DNA of 64,000 nt from Clostridiales bacterium. GTDB lineage: Bacteria; Bacillota; Clostridia; Lachnospirales; Lachnospiraceae. Location: the NCBI GenBank assembly GCA_018372435.1, contig JAHAJA010000018.1, positions 18,623 to 82,622 of the forward strand, written 5' to 3'. Position numbers and translations under genes: made by a program. Positions within the stretch are counted from its first letter, which is position 1. The number at the start of each line of letters is the position of its first letter. Positions 26,420 to 34,980 of this stretch are shown piece after piece. The notes below the pieces were generated by a model. It was not told the origin of the DNA. It did not search any database and worked only from the letters and a program-made list of their open reading frames with translations.

Positions 26420-27142
26420 TTATTTATTCTTTGCATTCTCTTCGATTACTTTAAACACATCTTCTTTAAATTGTTCCCAGTCCTCTTCATTATCTACAAA
26501 ATACTTCGGACAAACCTTCCCTGTAACATCGTAATGTCTTATAATATCCTCTTTCTTTAGATTATATTCCGAACAAATCCATGCTGTAAGTTTTACCAAG
26601 GATTTATAAGATTTCTTCGTGAATTTTCCTGTTTCATCTGGATGGCACACTTCAATTGATATGGTATCTTCATTTCTTCCATTTGATGCATATGCAACCT
26701 CATTCAAAGGAATGCACTGAATGATATTTCCTTTCAAACCTATAATGAAATTACTACTTGAGTAGATGTAATTCCCATTGGCATAAGTTTTACCTTCTTT
26801 AAGTCCCTCGAAGTAATTTCGATTTGCCTCTGCATCGGTTCCTGGATTGGCTGTATAATGAATTACCACACCCTTAACTTTGTTAAGTCCTGTCTTCGGC
26901 CTTGAATATTCATTAGGTGTAAGCAACATCTCTTCTATATTAAGACTATCATAGAATCCATCTATCATCTTTGGCGTTGGTTTACTCCTAACTCCAAACA
27001 ATCCACCTTGAAGAATATTCGATATTCCTCCACCTAAGAGACATACCCCTGTCACAAACATTAATACCAAACTACTAAGTATTAATAATCGTTTCATCTT
27101 TTTCTTTCTTCTATATTGTACCTTTGTTAATCTTTTCCTCAT
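26420..27142 (-). CDS. N-acetylmuramoyl-L-alanine amidase (Amidase_2/PGRP)
   Basis: A 240-residue, membrane-anchored cell-wall amidase. A basic N-terminus and one helix (about residues 17-40) are followed by an Amidase_2 domain with zinc ligands His in VVIHYTANPG, His in IIRHYDVTGK and the ligand Cys in KVCPKYF, plus NFIIGLKGNI. It cleaves the bond between muramic acid and the peptide. ATG at 27142 is preferred because GGAG lies 8 nt before it. It stands alone. Confidence 0.88.
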   Translation of the reverse strand: MRKRLTKVQYRRKKKMKRLLILSSLVLMFVTGVCLLGGGISNILQGGLFGVRSKPTPKMIDGFYDSLNIEEMLLTPNEYSRPKTGLNKVKGVVIHYTANPGTDAEANRNYFEGLKEGKTYANGNYIYSSSNFIIGLKGNIIQCIPLNEVAYASNGRNEDTISIEVCHPDETGKFTKKSYKSLVKLTAWICSEYNLKKEDIIRHYDVTGKVCPKYFVDNEEDWEQFKEDVFKVIEENAKNK

Positions 27143-27422
27143 TATAATAACTCCATCTGTCTTACTTCTGTACTTTCTTCTCCTATTATTCCACAATTTT
27201 TTCTATGTTTCAACCCATTAAGAAATTCTTAACTATTCTATGTAATAAATATTATGAAACATATGGGGTAAGTCACTTACTTTGAAGCATCACGATTGCT
27301 AACAGTTTGGAAAATGTAGCTATTTTATTGAGCGGGGCTTTCGTTGAATATAGGAGTTAGCTACTCTTCGAAATCTTCAAGTGCAAAATTTGAGTCATCT
27401 ACACAATAAAATGCAACAAAAA
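27143..27422. other. Spacer between the amidase gene and the guaB terminator
   Basis: Roughly 280 bp. It must hold the amidase promoter on the minus strand, which I could not place firmly. TAGCTA occurs twice, 40 bp apart. A small open frame enters it from the guaB terminator (see findings). Confidence 0.35.
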
Positions 27423-27498
27423 AACAATCTTTCAAATGTTTTGTATATGAGGCACGGATCTGTAAATCCATGAATCCACATACAAAACATGAAGATTG
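27423..27498 (-). terminator. guaB terminator with long stem
   Basis: Outer arms ACAATCTT/AAGATTGT, inner arms ATGTTTTGTAT/ATACAAAACAT, followed by TTTTTT on the minus strand. The apex has room for an extra small stem (GGATTT/AGATCC). Confidence 0.85.
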
Positions 27499-27521
27499 TC
27501 ATTTAATTTATATAATTTAAT

Positions 27522-28976
27522 TTATTGTTCTACACTGTAGTTAGGAGCTTCTTTTGTGATATGAATATCATGTGGATGACTTTCTTTTAATGAAGCAGCG
27601 GAAATTTTAACGAATTTTCCTCTTTCCTTTAACTCTTCAATTGTAGGGCATCCGCAATAACCCATACCAGAACGAAGACCGCCCATAAGTTGGAATACGG
27701 TATCTTCAACAGTTCCTTTATAAGCTACACGACCTTCAACACCTTCTGGAACTAATTTCTTAGCATCTGTTTGGAAGTAACGATCTTTACTTCCGTTTTC
27801 CATAGCTGCGATTGATCCCATACCACGGTATACTTTGTACTTTCTACCTTGGAATAATTCGAATGTTCCTGGACTTTCATCACAACCAGCGAAGATACTA
27901 CCCATCATACATACATTAGCACCTGCTGCGATTGCTTTAGTCATATCTCCAGAATATTTGATACCACCATCAGCGATGATTGGTACGCCATATTCTTTTG
28001 CTACTGCATAGGAATCCATGATTGCAGAGATTTGAGGAACACCGATACCAGCAACAACACGAGTTGTACAGATAGAACCAGGTCCGATACCAACTTTAAC
28101 TGCATCTGCTCCTGCTTCAATTAATGCTCTTGTTCCTTCGCCTGTAGCTACATTACCAGCAATCACTTGTAAATCTGGATATTTTTCTTTTACCATCTTA
28201 ATTGTATTAACTACGTTAAGGGAATGTCCGTGAGCCGAGTCGATAACAATTGCATCAACTTTAGCTTTCACTAAAGCATCTACACGAACTAAAATGTTAT
28301 TTGTAATACCTACAGCTGCTGCACATAATAATCTTCCTTGTCCATCCTTTGCTGATAATGGGTATTTAATTTGTTTTTCAATATCTTTTATAGTAATAAG
28401 ACCTTTTAGATTTCCGTCTTTGTCTACGATTGGTAATTTTTCTTTTCTTGCTTTAGCAAGGATTTCTTTTGCCTCAGATAATGTAATTCCTTCTGGTGCC
28501 GTAATTAATCCTTCTGTTGTCATACTATCTTTGATTTTCTTAGAATAATCTGTTTCAAACTTAAGATCACGGTTTGTAATAATACCTACTAATTTCTTGC
28601 CTTCTGTTATTGGGACACCAGAGATTCTAAATTTTGCCATCAAATTATTGGCATCTTCTAATGTATGTTCTGGTGATAAATAAAATGGATCGGTAATAAC
28701 GCCGTTTTCCGAACGTTTTACTTTGTCTACCTCTTCTGCTTGTGCTTCTACTGACATATTCTTGTGAATAACTCCGATGCCACCTTGTCTAGCCATAGCA
28801 ATTGCCATTCTATGTTCTGTAACTGTATCCATTCCTGCACTCATCATAGGAATGTTTAACTTAATAGTCTTTGTTAAGTTAGTAGCTAAGTCAACTTGAT
28901 TTGCAATATGCTCTGAATATGCTGGTACGAGTAACACATCATCAAATGTAATTCCTTCACCGATAATTGTTCCCAT
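27522..28976 (-). CDS. guaB: IMP dehydrogenase
   Basis: A 484-residue GuaB that oxidises IMP to XMP, the committed step to GMP. The TIM barrel is interrupted by two CBS domains (about residues 95-210). The catalytic Cys loop is GPGSICTTR, the phosphate loop IADGGIKYSGD, and the flap includes YRGMGS. ATG at 28976 is chosen over the GTG five codons upstream because that GTG sits in the GAGGA ribosome site. Confidence 0.97.
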   Translation of the reverse strand: MGTIIGEGITFDDVLLVPAYSEHIANQVDLATNLTKTIKLNIPMMSAGMDTVTEHRMAIAMARQGGIGVIHKNMSVEAQAEEVDKVKRSENGVITDPFYLSPEHTLEDANNLMAKFRISGVPITEGKKLVGIITNRDLKFETDYSKKIKDSMTTEGLITAPEGITLSEAKEILAKARKEKLPIVDKDGNLKGLITIKDIEKQIKYPLSAKDGQGRLLCAAAVGITNNILVRVDALVKAKVDAIVIDSAHGHSLNVVNTIKMVKEKYPDLQVIAGNVATGEGTRALIEAGADAVKVGIGPGSICTTRVVAGIGVPQISAIMDSYAVAKEYGVPIIADGGIKYSGDMTKAIAAGANVCMMGSIFAGCDESPGTFELFQGRKYKVYRGMGSIAAMENGSKDRYFQTDAKKLVPEGVEGRVAYKGTVEDTVFQLMGGLRSGMGYCGCPTIEELKERGKFVKISAASLKESHPHDIHITKEAPNYSVEQ

Positions 28977-29107
28977 TTCAAATATCCTCACTTTCTCATT
29001 ATAGTTTTGAATGACATTTTATTAATAATGTCTTTCTGTCGTAGACAGTAATTTTCACAAGTATAACTAAAAAAAATAAACTTGTCAACCTATTAAGTAC
29101 AAAAAAA
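28977..29107 (-). other. guaB leader and promoter area
   Basis: Spacer between the terminator of the upstream gene and guaB. No clear promoter pair or riboswitch was recognised. Confidence 0.3.
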
Positions 29108-29126
29108 AGATTGTTTCTCACAATCT
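29108..29126 (-). terminator. Terminator upstream of guaB
   Basis: AGATTGT/ACAATCT stem with a 5-nt loop and a nine-T run on the minus strand. It ends the transcript of the small membrane protein upstream, some 190 bp past its stop. Confidence 0.75.
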
Positions 29127-29319
29127 CTTTTTTATTTCAGTTATATTATTAACTATTTAGCTCATTTTCTTACTTTATATAATTATTTCTTATAAACATA
29201 TTAATAATATGCAGGAATCCATCACATTTACTGTTTTTTCCATATCTTAAGCACACAAATTGAACATTATATATTCAATTTGGTGCCAGATAACTCGAAA
29301 AAGTTTTATGCAACGAATG

Positions 29320-29823
29320 TTATTGCATCATTACTTTACGAGGTGCTTTGTATCTCATACATTCAAGCATCTTCTCGCTTGGCTCAAACAAGATCTTGTA
29401 TCTTGATTCTCCCGAAACAGAATAAATTGCATATGTTTTTGCATCTTTTCTTAATGAACTAAAGTTCTTAAGAGTAAAACTCTTGTTATTACGATAAGAG
29501 TCAAGTGCATGTGAAGTCTCTGGTGCAACAATTTCCACTTGCTCCATATCGATACGTAACATTCTTTTTCTTTTTGCTTTTCCACTGATACGATCAAAAT
29601 CAATTTGTCCATCACAGTACACATATTCATATTCAACGTTAAGTCTAGGGAATATGAATGAAATTGCCACAATACAAACTAATACGAATGTAAATAAAGC
29701 AGGTGATACCGTTAGTGTTAAAATCACAGATGCGAATGTAAGTACAATTAATAAAAACTTAATAAGGTATGTTTTCGCAGTAGGTAATCTAGACACCCCT
29801 GCTTCTGCATAAGTTTCTCCCAT
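29320..29823 (-). CDS. Small membrane protein, DUF6106-like
   Basis: A 167-residue protein with two helices (about residues 20-58), followed by a soluble domain that starts with the motif LNVEYEYVYCDGQIDFDRI and then KRKRMLRI. The pattern reminds me of the DUF6106 family of Clostridia, whose function is unknown. The ribosome site is AGGAGG. It stands alone between guaB and groEL. Confidence 0.65.
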   Translation of the reverse strand: MGETYAEAGVSRLPTAKTYLIKFLLIVLTFASVILTLTVSPALFTFVLVCIVAISFIFPRLNVEYEYVYCDGQIDFDRISGKAKRKRMLRIDMEQVEIVAPETSHALDSYRNNKSFTLKNFSSLRKDAKTYAIYSVSGESRYKILFEPSEKMLECMRYKAPRKVMMQ

Positions 29824-29970
29824 ATAAAACTTCCTCCTAATTACAATAATGCTACTAACTAATCTTAAGCAATTAAATACATTATACTAAAAAATGTACG
29901 GAAAAGAAAGTAGTATGTCATAAAATTTATATAAACTGCCATGAATCTTAATCATTTTCTCTAAAATAAA

Positions 29971-30027
29971 AAGGCAATTTCCATATGATAATATGTATTA
30001 TCACATATTATCACCGAAAATTGCCTT
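29971..30027 (-). terminator. groESL terminator
   Basis: Stem AAGGCAATTT/AAATTGCCTT with a second inner stem (TGATAATATGT against ACATATTATCA), followed by a T-rich stretch on the minus strand. Confidence 0.85.
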
Positions 30028-30082
30028 CTCTATCTATGATGCCATACTAGATGACTATTTTGTGAATGTATATTTGATTAAA

Positions 30083-31708
30083 TTACATCATTCCCATTCC
30101 GCCGCCTGCACCTGCTGGCATAGCTGGTTCATCTTTTTTGATTGTAGCTACAACAGATTCTGTTGTTAGCAATGTAGATGCTACACTTGTAGCGTTTTGT
30201 AATGCACTTCTTGTAACCTTAGCTGGATCAAGGATACCATTCGCTACCATATCAACATATTCTTCTTTTAATGCATCGAATCCCATTCCTGGTTCTTGTT
30301 CTCTTACTTTACTAATAACAACAGCACCTTCTAAACCAGCGTTTGCTGAGATTGTGAATAATGGAGATTCAAGTGCTTTTAAGATTACGTTCGCCCCAGT
30401 CTTTTCATCACCTTCAAGTGTATTCACTAATTTAGCAACTTCTTTTGAAGCGTGAATATAAGATGATCCACCACCTGCTATGATACCTTCTTCAACAGCT
30501 GCTCTTGTAGCTGCTAAGGCATCTTCCATACGTAACTTAGCTTCTTGCATTTCAGTTTCAGTAGCAGCACCTACACGGATAACAGCTACACCACCAGCAA
30601 GTTTAGCAAGTCTTTCTTGTAATTTTTCTTTATCGAAATCTGAAGTAGTTTCTTCGATTTGAGATCTGATTTGAGCAATTCTAGAAGCGATTTCTTCTTT
30701 ATCGCCTTCACCATCAACGATGATTGTATTTTCTTTTTCAACTTTAACAGATTTTGCACGGCCAAGTTGATCCATAGTTGTTTCTTTTAAATCTAATCCA
30801 AGTTCATCAGAGATTACAGTACCACCAGTTAAGATAGCGATATCTTGTAACATAGCTTTTCTTCTATCACCATAACCAGGAGCTTTAACAGCTACTACTT
30901 GGAATGTACCTCTTAATTTATTAATAACTAATGTAGTTAATGCTTCACCTTCAACGTCTTCAGCGATAATTAATAATTTAGCGCCTGATTGAACGATTTG
31001 CTCAAGTACAGGTAAGATTTCTTGAATATTAGAGATTTTCTTATCAGTGATTAAGATATATGGATTATCAAGGTTAGCAACCATCTTATCCATATCTGTT
31101 GCCATGTACGCTGATACATAACCACGGTCAAATTGCATACCTTCAACTAAATCAAGTTCTGTTTTCATTGTTTTCGATTCTTCAATAGTGATAACACCAT
31201 CGTTAGAAACTTTTTCCATAGCATCTGCAACTAATTGACCTACTTCATCATCTCCTGCAGAGATTGCAGCAACTTTAGCAATTTGCTCTTTACCTGTAAC
31301 ATTTGAGCTCATCTTCTTAATCGCTTCTACTGCACATTCTGTTGCTTTCTTCATACCTTTTCTTAAGATAATAGGATTAGCGCCTGCTTCAAGGTTCTTC
31401 ATGCCTTCTACAACCATAGCTTGTGCTAATACAGTAGCTGTAGTAGTACCATCACCAGCAACATCATTTGTTTTTGTTGCTACTTCTTTAACTAATTGAG
31501 CACCCATGTTTTCGAATGCATCTTCTAATTCAATTTCTTTCGCAATTGTAACACCATCGTTTGTGATTAATGGAGCACCGTAAGATTTGTCAAGAACAAC
31601 GTTTCTTCCTTTAGGTCCTAATGTTACTTTAACTGTATTTGCTAATTTATCTACACCTGCTCCAAGAGCTTTTCTTGCTTCTGCACCATATTTGATTTCT
31701 TTTGCCAT
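30083..31708 (-). CDS. groEL: Chaperonin GroEL
   Basis: A 541-residue Hsp60 subunit; 14 copies form the double ring that folds proteins with GroES. It has the ATP-binding motif GDGTTTATVLAQ, the conserved LGPKGRNV near the start, the family signature AATETEMQEAKL, and the GGM-rich C-terminal tail. Second gene of the CIRCE-controlled operon, 71 bp behind groES. Confidence 0.99.
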   Translation of the reverse strand: MAKEIKYGAEARKALGAGVDKLANTVKVTLGPKGRNVVLDKSYGAPLITNDGVTIAKEIELEDAFENMGAQLVKEVATKTNDVAGDGTTTATVLAQAMVVEGMKNLEAGANPIILRKGMKKATECAVEAIKKMSSNVTGKEQIAKVAAISAGDDEVGQLVADAMEKVSNDGVITIEESKTMKTELDLVEGMQFDRGYVSAYMATDMDKMVANLDNPYILITDKKISNIQEILPVLEQIVQSGAKLLIIAEDVEGEALTTLVINKLRGTFQVVAVKAPGYGDRRKAMLQDIAILTGGTVISDELGLDLKETTMDQLGRAKSVKVEKENTIIVDGEGDKEEIASRIAQIRSQIEETTSDFDKEKLQERLAKLAGGVAVIRVGAATETEMQEAKLRMEDALAATRAAVEEGIIAGGGSSYIHASKEVAKLVNTLEGDEKTGANVILKALESPLFTISANAGLEGAVVISKVREQEPGMGFDALKEEYVDMVANGILDPAKVTRSALQNATSVASTLLTTESVVATIKKDEPAMPAGAGGGMGMM

Positions 31709-31779
31709 AATGTATTGCCTCCTATTTTTTATAATATCGAGTTGTTATTACATCTATAACTATTCCGTTTCTTAATAAC

Positions 31780-32067
31780 TTAATCTTCTACTATTGCAAC
31801 AATATCATTTTGTTTTACAACAATGTACTCGTCTTCACCAAGTTTAACTTCTGTTCCAGCATACTTCGAGTAGATTACTTTATCTCCTACTTTAACTTGC
31901 ATAGTAACTTCTTTACCATCTACGATTCCGCCAGGTCCTACCGCAATGACTTCAGCTTGTTGTGGCTTTTCTTTCGCTTGACCAGGTAAAACAATTCCTG
32001 ATTTTGTTGTTTCTTCTGCCTCTAATTGTTTTAATACAACTTTGTCTCCTAAAGGTACTAATTTCAT
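31780..32067 (-). CDS. groES: Co-chaperonin GroES
   Basis: A 95-residue Hsp10 that forms the seven-membered lid of GroEL. It starts with LVPLGDKVVLK; the mobile loop EEETTKSGIVLP contacts GroEL. The ribosome site is AAGGAGG. It is the first gene of the heat-shock operon, under CIRCE. Confidence 0.99.
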   Translation of the reverse strand: MKLVPLGDKVVLKQLEAEETTKSGIVLPGQAKEKPQQAEVIAVGPGGIVDGKEVTMQVKVGDKVIYSKYAGTEVKLGEDEYIVVKQNDIVAIVED

Positions 32068-32140
32068 ATTAATATTCCTCCTTATTCTTGTTTACGGAAA
32101 GTGTATCCTTCACCCGTAGTCATTACTTATTTTTTAGTTA

Positions 32141-32167
32141 TTAGCACTCACTTTAAACGAGTGCTAA
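32141..32167 (-). promoter_or_regulatory. CIRCE operator (HrcA binding site)
   Basis: Perfect TTAGCACTC - 9 bp - GAGTGCTAA just downstream of the groESL -10 box. HrcA repressor binds this element and releases it on heat shock. Confidence 0.97.
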
Positions 32168-32178
32168 AAGTTATTTAT

Positions 32179-32207
32179 ATATTAGTAAATTTACCTTTTA
32201 AATGCAA
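32179..32207 (-). promoter_or_regulatory. groESL promoter
   Basis: Minus-strand TTGCAT (32202-32207), 17-bp spacer, TAATAT (32179-32184), immediately upstream of CIRCE. Confidence 0.75.
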
Positions 32208-32298
32208 CTGAAAGTTTTTCGCAAACTTCGTGATTTTCGCTTCATATCTTTCGCTTTCTCTTGATAGCTCTCTTTTTCTCACTTTTACTATCTATTTC

Positions 32299-33171
32299 TT
32301 ATTTTACACGATTATCTCTCGCATAGTAGAAGAGATATTGTTGAGCATAACCACCATACTCACCAAAGTGTTCTTTCGCAAACGCTTGCATCTCATCTTT
32401 CTTAACAGGCTCATCAAAATATAGTCTTTCCAAAATTCGAATCATCCATACATCAATAGGAAATGCTTCTCTTCTTCCAAGACCAAATAACAAGACACAA
32501 TTACCAACCTTCTCTCCAATACCTTTTACAATCTGAATCTTTTCAAGGGCTTCCCCATAATTCATCTGACGTAACTCGTTCTCACATAGTTCTTGACTCA
32601 CAACTTTCCTACATGCATCTACTAAGTATTTGGCTCGAAATCCAGCCTTCATATCGAGGAAATCTTGTTCCGTCGCTTTACTAAGTGCTTCGGGAGTTGG
32701 AAAGCTGTAATACCTCTTACCATTCCATTCCCCAATATATTCACCAAATCTTTCTGATATACGCTCAACAATCTGCATTATATGAGGAATCTGCTTATTC
32801 TGTGATATTATGAAGGTAATAAGCATCTCAAAAAATTCTTGGTTTAATATTCTGACACCTGACTTTTGTTCAATTGCTTCTCCAATCAGGTTATCTCGTT
32901 CATTCAGCCATCTCTTAATTGTTCCATAATTCCTATTCAAATCAAAATATGGACACCATATGGACTGTACCTCTTCCATAGTACTATTATAGAAGAACAG
33001 TATGTTATCTTCTTGTTTTATATGAAGTATACGATTCTTAGCTATAACAAGGTATTCATTATTACTAATACATTCATACCGAAAGCACTGACCACATTCT
33101 AGTGTCTGCTTTAAATCAAAGTGTTCTATTTCTTCTATTACGATACACGTTTTATCTGCTATTATTCTCAT
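32299..33171 (-). CDS. ogg: 8-oxoguanine DNA glycosylase (OGG1-like, HhH-GPD)
   Basis: A 290-residue bifunctional glycosylase/lyase that removes 8-oxoguanine. The N-terminal OGG_N domain includes LECGQCFRYE. The helix-hairpin-helix GPD region has VKGIGEKVGNCVLLFGLG with the catalytic Lys in EKV, and PIDVWM with the catalytic Asp. The motif FIISQNKQI matches the ISxQN of OGG1. The start at 33171 is preferred since AAAGGGG precedes it; the upstream frame overlaps the divergent gene. Confidence 0.92.
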   Translation of the reverse strand: MRIIADKTCIVIEEIEHFDLKQTLECGQCFRYECISNNEYLVIAKNRILHIKQEDNILFFYNSTMEEVQSIWCPYFDLNRNYGTIKRWLNERDNLIGEAIEQKSGVRILNQEFFEMLITFIISQNKQIPHIMQIVERISERFGEYIGEWNGKRYYSFPTPEALSKATEQDFLDMKAGFRAKYLVDACRKVVSQELCENELRQMNYGEALEKIQIVKGIGEKVGNCVLLFGLGRREAFPIDVWMIRILERLYFDEPVKKDEMQAFAKEHFGEYGGYAQQYLFYYARDNRVK

Positions 33172-33223
33172 ATTTATATGGCCCCTTTCATAATTGTTTA
33201 TCAATTCTCTAACAAATGAATAC

Positions 33224-33257
33224 ATTATAGCATAAACACTTGAATCTATGTTATAAT
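33224..33257. promoter_or_regulatory. Divergent -10 boxes
   Basis: TATAAT on the minus strand (33224-33229) for the glycosylase gene and TATAAT on the plus strand (33252-33257) for the DUF6062 gene. Their -35 regions are weak and must overlap. Confidence 0.45.
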
Positions 33258-33309
33258 AAAAATACTGGCAACTCATTAGATGCCTATACACATGATCGGA
33301 GGTTACACG

Positions 33310-34029
33310 ATGAAAGAACAATTATATACAATACCCGTAATGGATGCCTATAGAGAAGATTGCGAATGTCCCGTTTGTTCCATGTATAATAGCTTGGAAT
33401 TAAAAGCAATTGATTTCACTATGGGACCAAGTTATATGGAAGATGATATTCGTGCTGTTACTGATAAAATAGGTTTTTGTAACACTCATATCAAACAATT
33501 ATATAATAACCAGAATCGACTTGGACTAGCTCTTATGCTTAAGACACATATGGATAAGACTATAGATGACTTAACGAAACTATCTGGTTCAGAAAAAGTA
33601 TCTGCACCTTCATTGTTCAAGAAAAAGACAGAATCAAAAGGAGTTCCAGCTTACATAGAGACCTTAAAACACTCTTGTTATGTATGTGACCGTATTGAAC
33701 AGACCTATAAACGTTATCTAATAACTGTTTTCTATCTATACAAAAAGGAATCCGAATTCCGTGATTTGTTCCGCGCTTCCAAAGGTCTATGCACCAATCA
33801 TTATGCAGATCTCTATCAAATGGCACCAGAACAATTAAGCGGCGATATGTTGCAATCCTTCCTCGCTGACCTCAATAAATTATATCTTGATAATATGAAG
33901 CGTGTACGTGATGATTTATCATGGTTTATTGACAAATTTGATTACCGTTACGTGAATGAACCTTGGAAAAATTCACAAGATGCATTACCAAGAACCATTC
34001 AAAAAACAAATAGCTTCCAAGTTGAATAA
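33310..34029 (+). CDS. DUF6062-family protein with paired Cys/His motifs
   Basis: A 239-residue soluble protein with two similar halves. Each has a CPVC/CYVC pair (DCECPVCSMY and HSCYVCDRIE) followed by a CxxH (GFCNTHIKQLY and GLCTNHYADLY), suggesting two metal sites. It matches the DUF6062 pattern in Clostridia; function unknown. ATG at 33310 follows CGGAGG. It diverges from the DNA glycosylase gene. Confidence 0.8.
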   Translation: MKEQLYTIPVMDAYREDCECPVCSMYNSLELKAIDFTMGPSYMEDDIRAVTDKIGFCNTHIKQLYNNQNRLGLALMLKTHMDKTIDDLTKLSGSEKVSAPSLFKKKTESKGVPAYIETLKHSCYVCDRIEQTYKRYLITVFYLYKKESEFRDLFRASKGLCTNHYADLYQMAPEQLSGDMLQSFLADLNKLYLDNMKRVRDDLSWFIDKFDYRYVNEPWKNSQDALPRTIQKTNSFQVE

Positions 34030-34041
34030 ATTATAAAAAAG

Positions 34042-34121
34042 AAAAGACAATTTTAAATAAAAAACATGCCAATATGATTTTCTAGTCCACATTGACATGT
34101 TAATATTTAGGATTGTCTTTT
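34042..34121. terminator. Bidirectional terminator
   Basis: Outer arms AAAAGACAAT/ATTGTCTTTT and inner arms AACATGcCAATATG/CATTGaCATGTT between the convergent DUF6062 and DUF2225 genes. It overlaps the last base pairs of the DUF2225 stop codon. Confidence 0.75.
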
Positions 34122-34968
34122 AATTATCTCTTTTGTTTTGTACAATAAGCTCTTTCAAATCACGCGCTTTTGATTTGATACGTTCATTTGCATCTCTTGC
34201 AATAAGTACTCTAGAAATCCATCTTCCTGCTTCATCAAATTTGCCACAACGTCTTGCTAGGTCAGCCACTAGATATGTAACTGTATTCTCATCCATTCCG
34301 CACATTGGGAACATCTCTTTTGAAAATGCTGTTGTAAAACCTTCGTAAGCATTATAAATGAACTCATTCTCCTCAGACTTTAATTTAGCAATCTCTTGAT
34401 CATAGTTATCTGTATCTGCTGGTAGCGTCTCAGCCTTACCTCTTAGTAACCAAGCGATTTTCAAGCAAGTATATGCTCTTTCACTATTCTTTGCTTTCTT
34501 AACTATTGTATTCACAAGAACTAACTTATGACGAGCAATCGCTTCGTCATAAGTATAGATTTCTCCCTCATTTTCAATACCGCGAAAATTAATTGTAATT
34601 TGATCTTTAATTAATTTGGCTTGTGGTGCAGTCATATAATTAAAGAAACGATTTAATGCACTATATCCACAACTCGGACAAACAATTGCATCATATTTTA
34701 ATGAATCTACAAGTTGATACTTTGGACGTAAATCAGAATCAGCGCCAAGTAATTTCACCTTACCAGTTTTTACTGATTTTGACTTGAATTCATTATCACA
34801 AACTGGACAAGTATGTGTCTTATCAAAGATGAAATCGTCTTCTGTGATCTTTGGTTTCTCTGCTTCTTTGTCCCCTTCTTTTTTGTCACCATTACCTGTA
34901 TTATACACATCTAGGCCTTGTAACTCGCCTAGTCCGAAATTCTCTAATCCCGAAAATAAGTTAGCCAT
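34120..34968 (-). CDS. DUF2225-family protein
   Basis: A 282-residue cytosolic protein. Two CxxC pairs (HTCPVCDNEF and IVCPSCGYSALN) form a probable zinc ribbon (about residues 50-105). The C-terminal part is helical and TPR-like. It is typical of DUF2225 in Firmicutes; function unknown. Twelve bp separate it from the glnS stop, with GGGAGGG ahead of ATG. Confidence 0.88.
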   Translation of the reverse strand: MANLFSGLENFGLGELQGLDVYNTGNGDKKEGDKEAEKPKITEDDFIFDKTHTCPVCDNEFKSKSVKTGKVKLLGADSDLRPKYQLVDSLKYDAIVCPSCGYSALNRFFNYMTAPQAKLIKDQITINFRGIENEGEIYTYDEAIARHKLVLVNTIVKKAKNSERAYTCLKIAWLLRGKAETLPADTDNYDQEIAKLKSEENEFIYNAYEGFTTAFSKEMFPMCGMDENTVTYLVADLARRCGKFDEAGRWISRVLIARDANERIKSKARDLKELIVQNKRDN

Positions 34969-34980
34969 TTTTCACCCTCC

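Noticed and set aside
33172..33321. 50-residue N-terminal extension of the DNA glycosylase
   Set aside because: It overlaps the divergent gene and promoter, and a ribosome site points to the later ATG.
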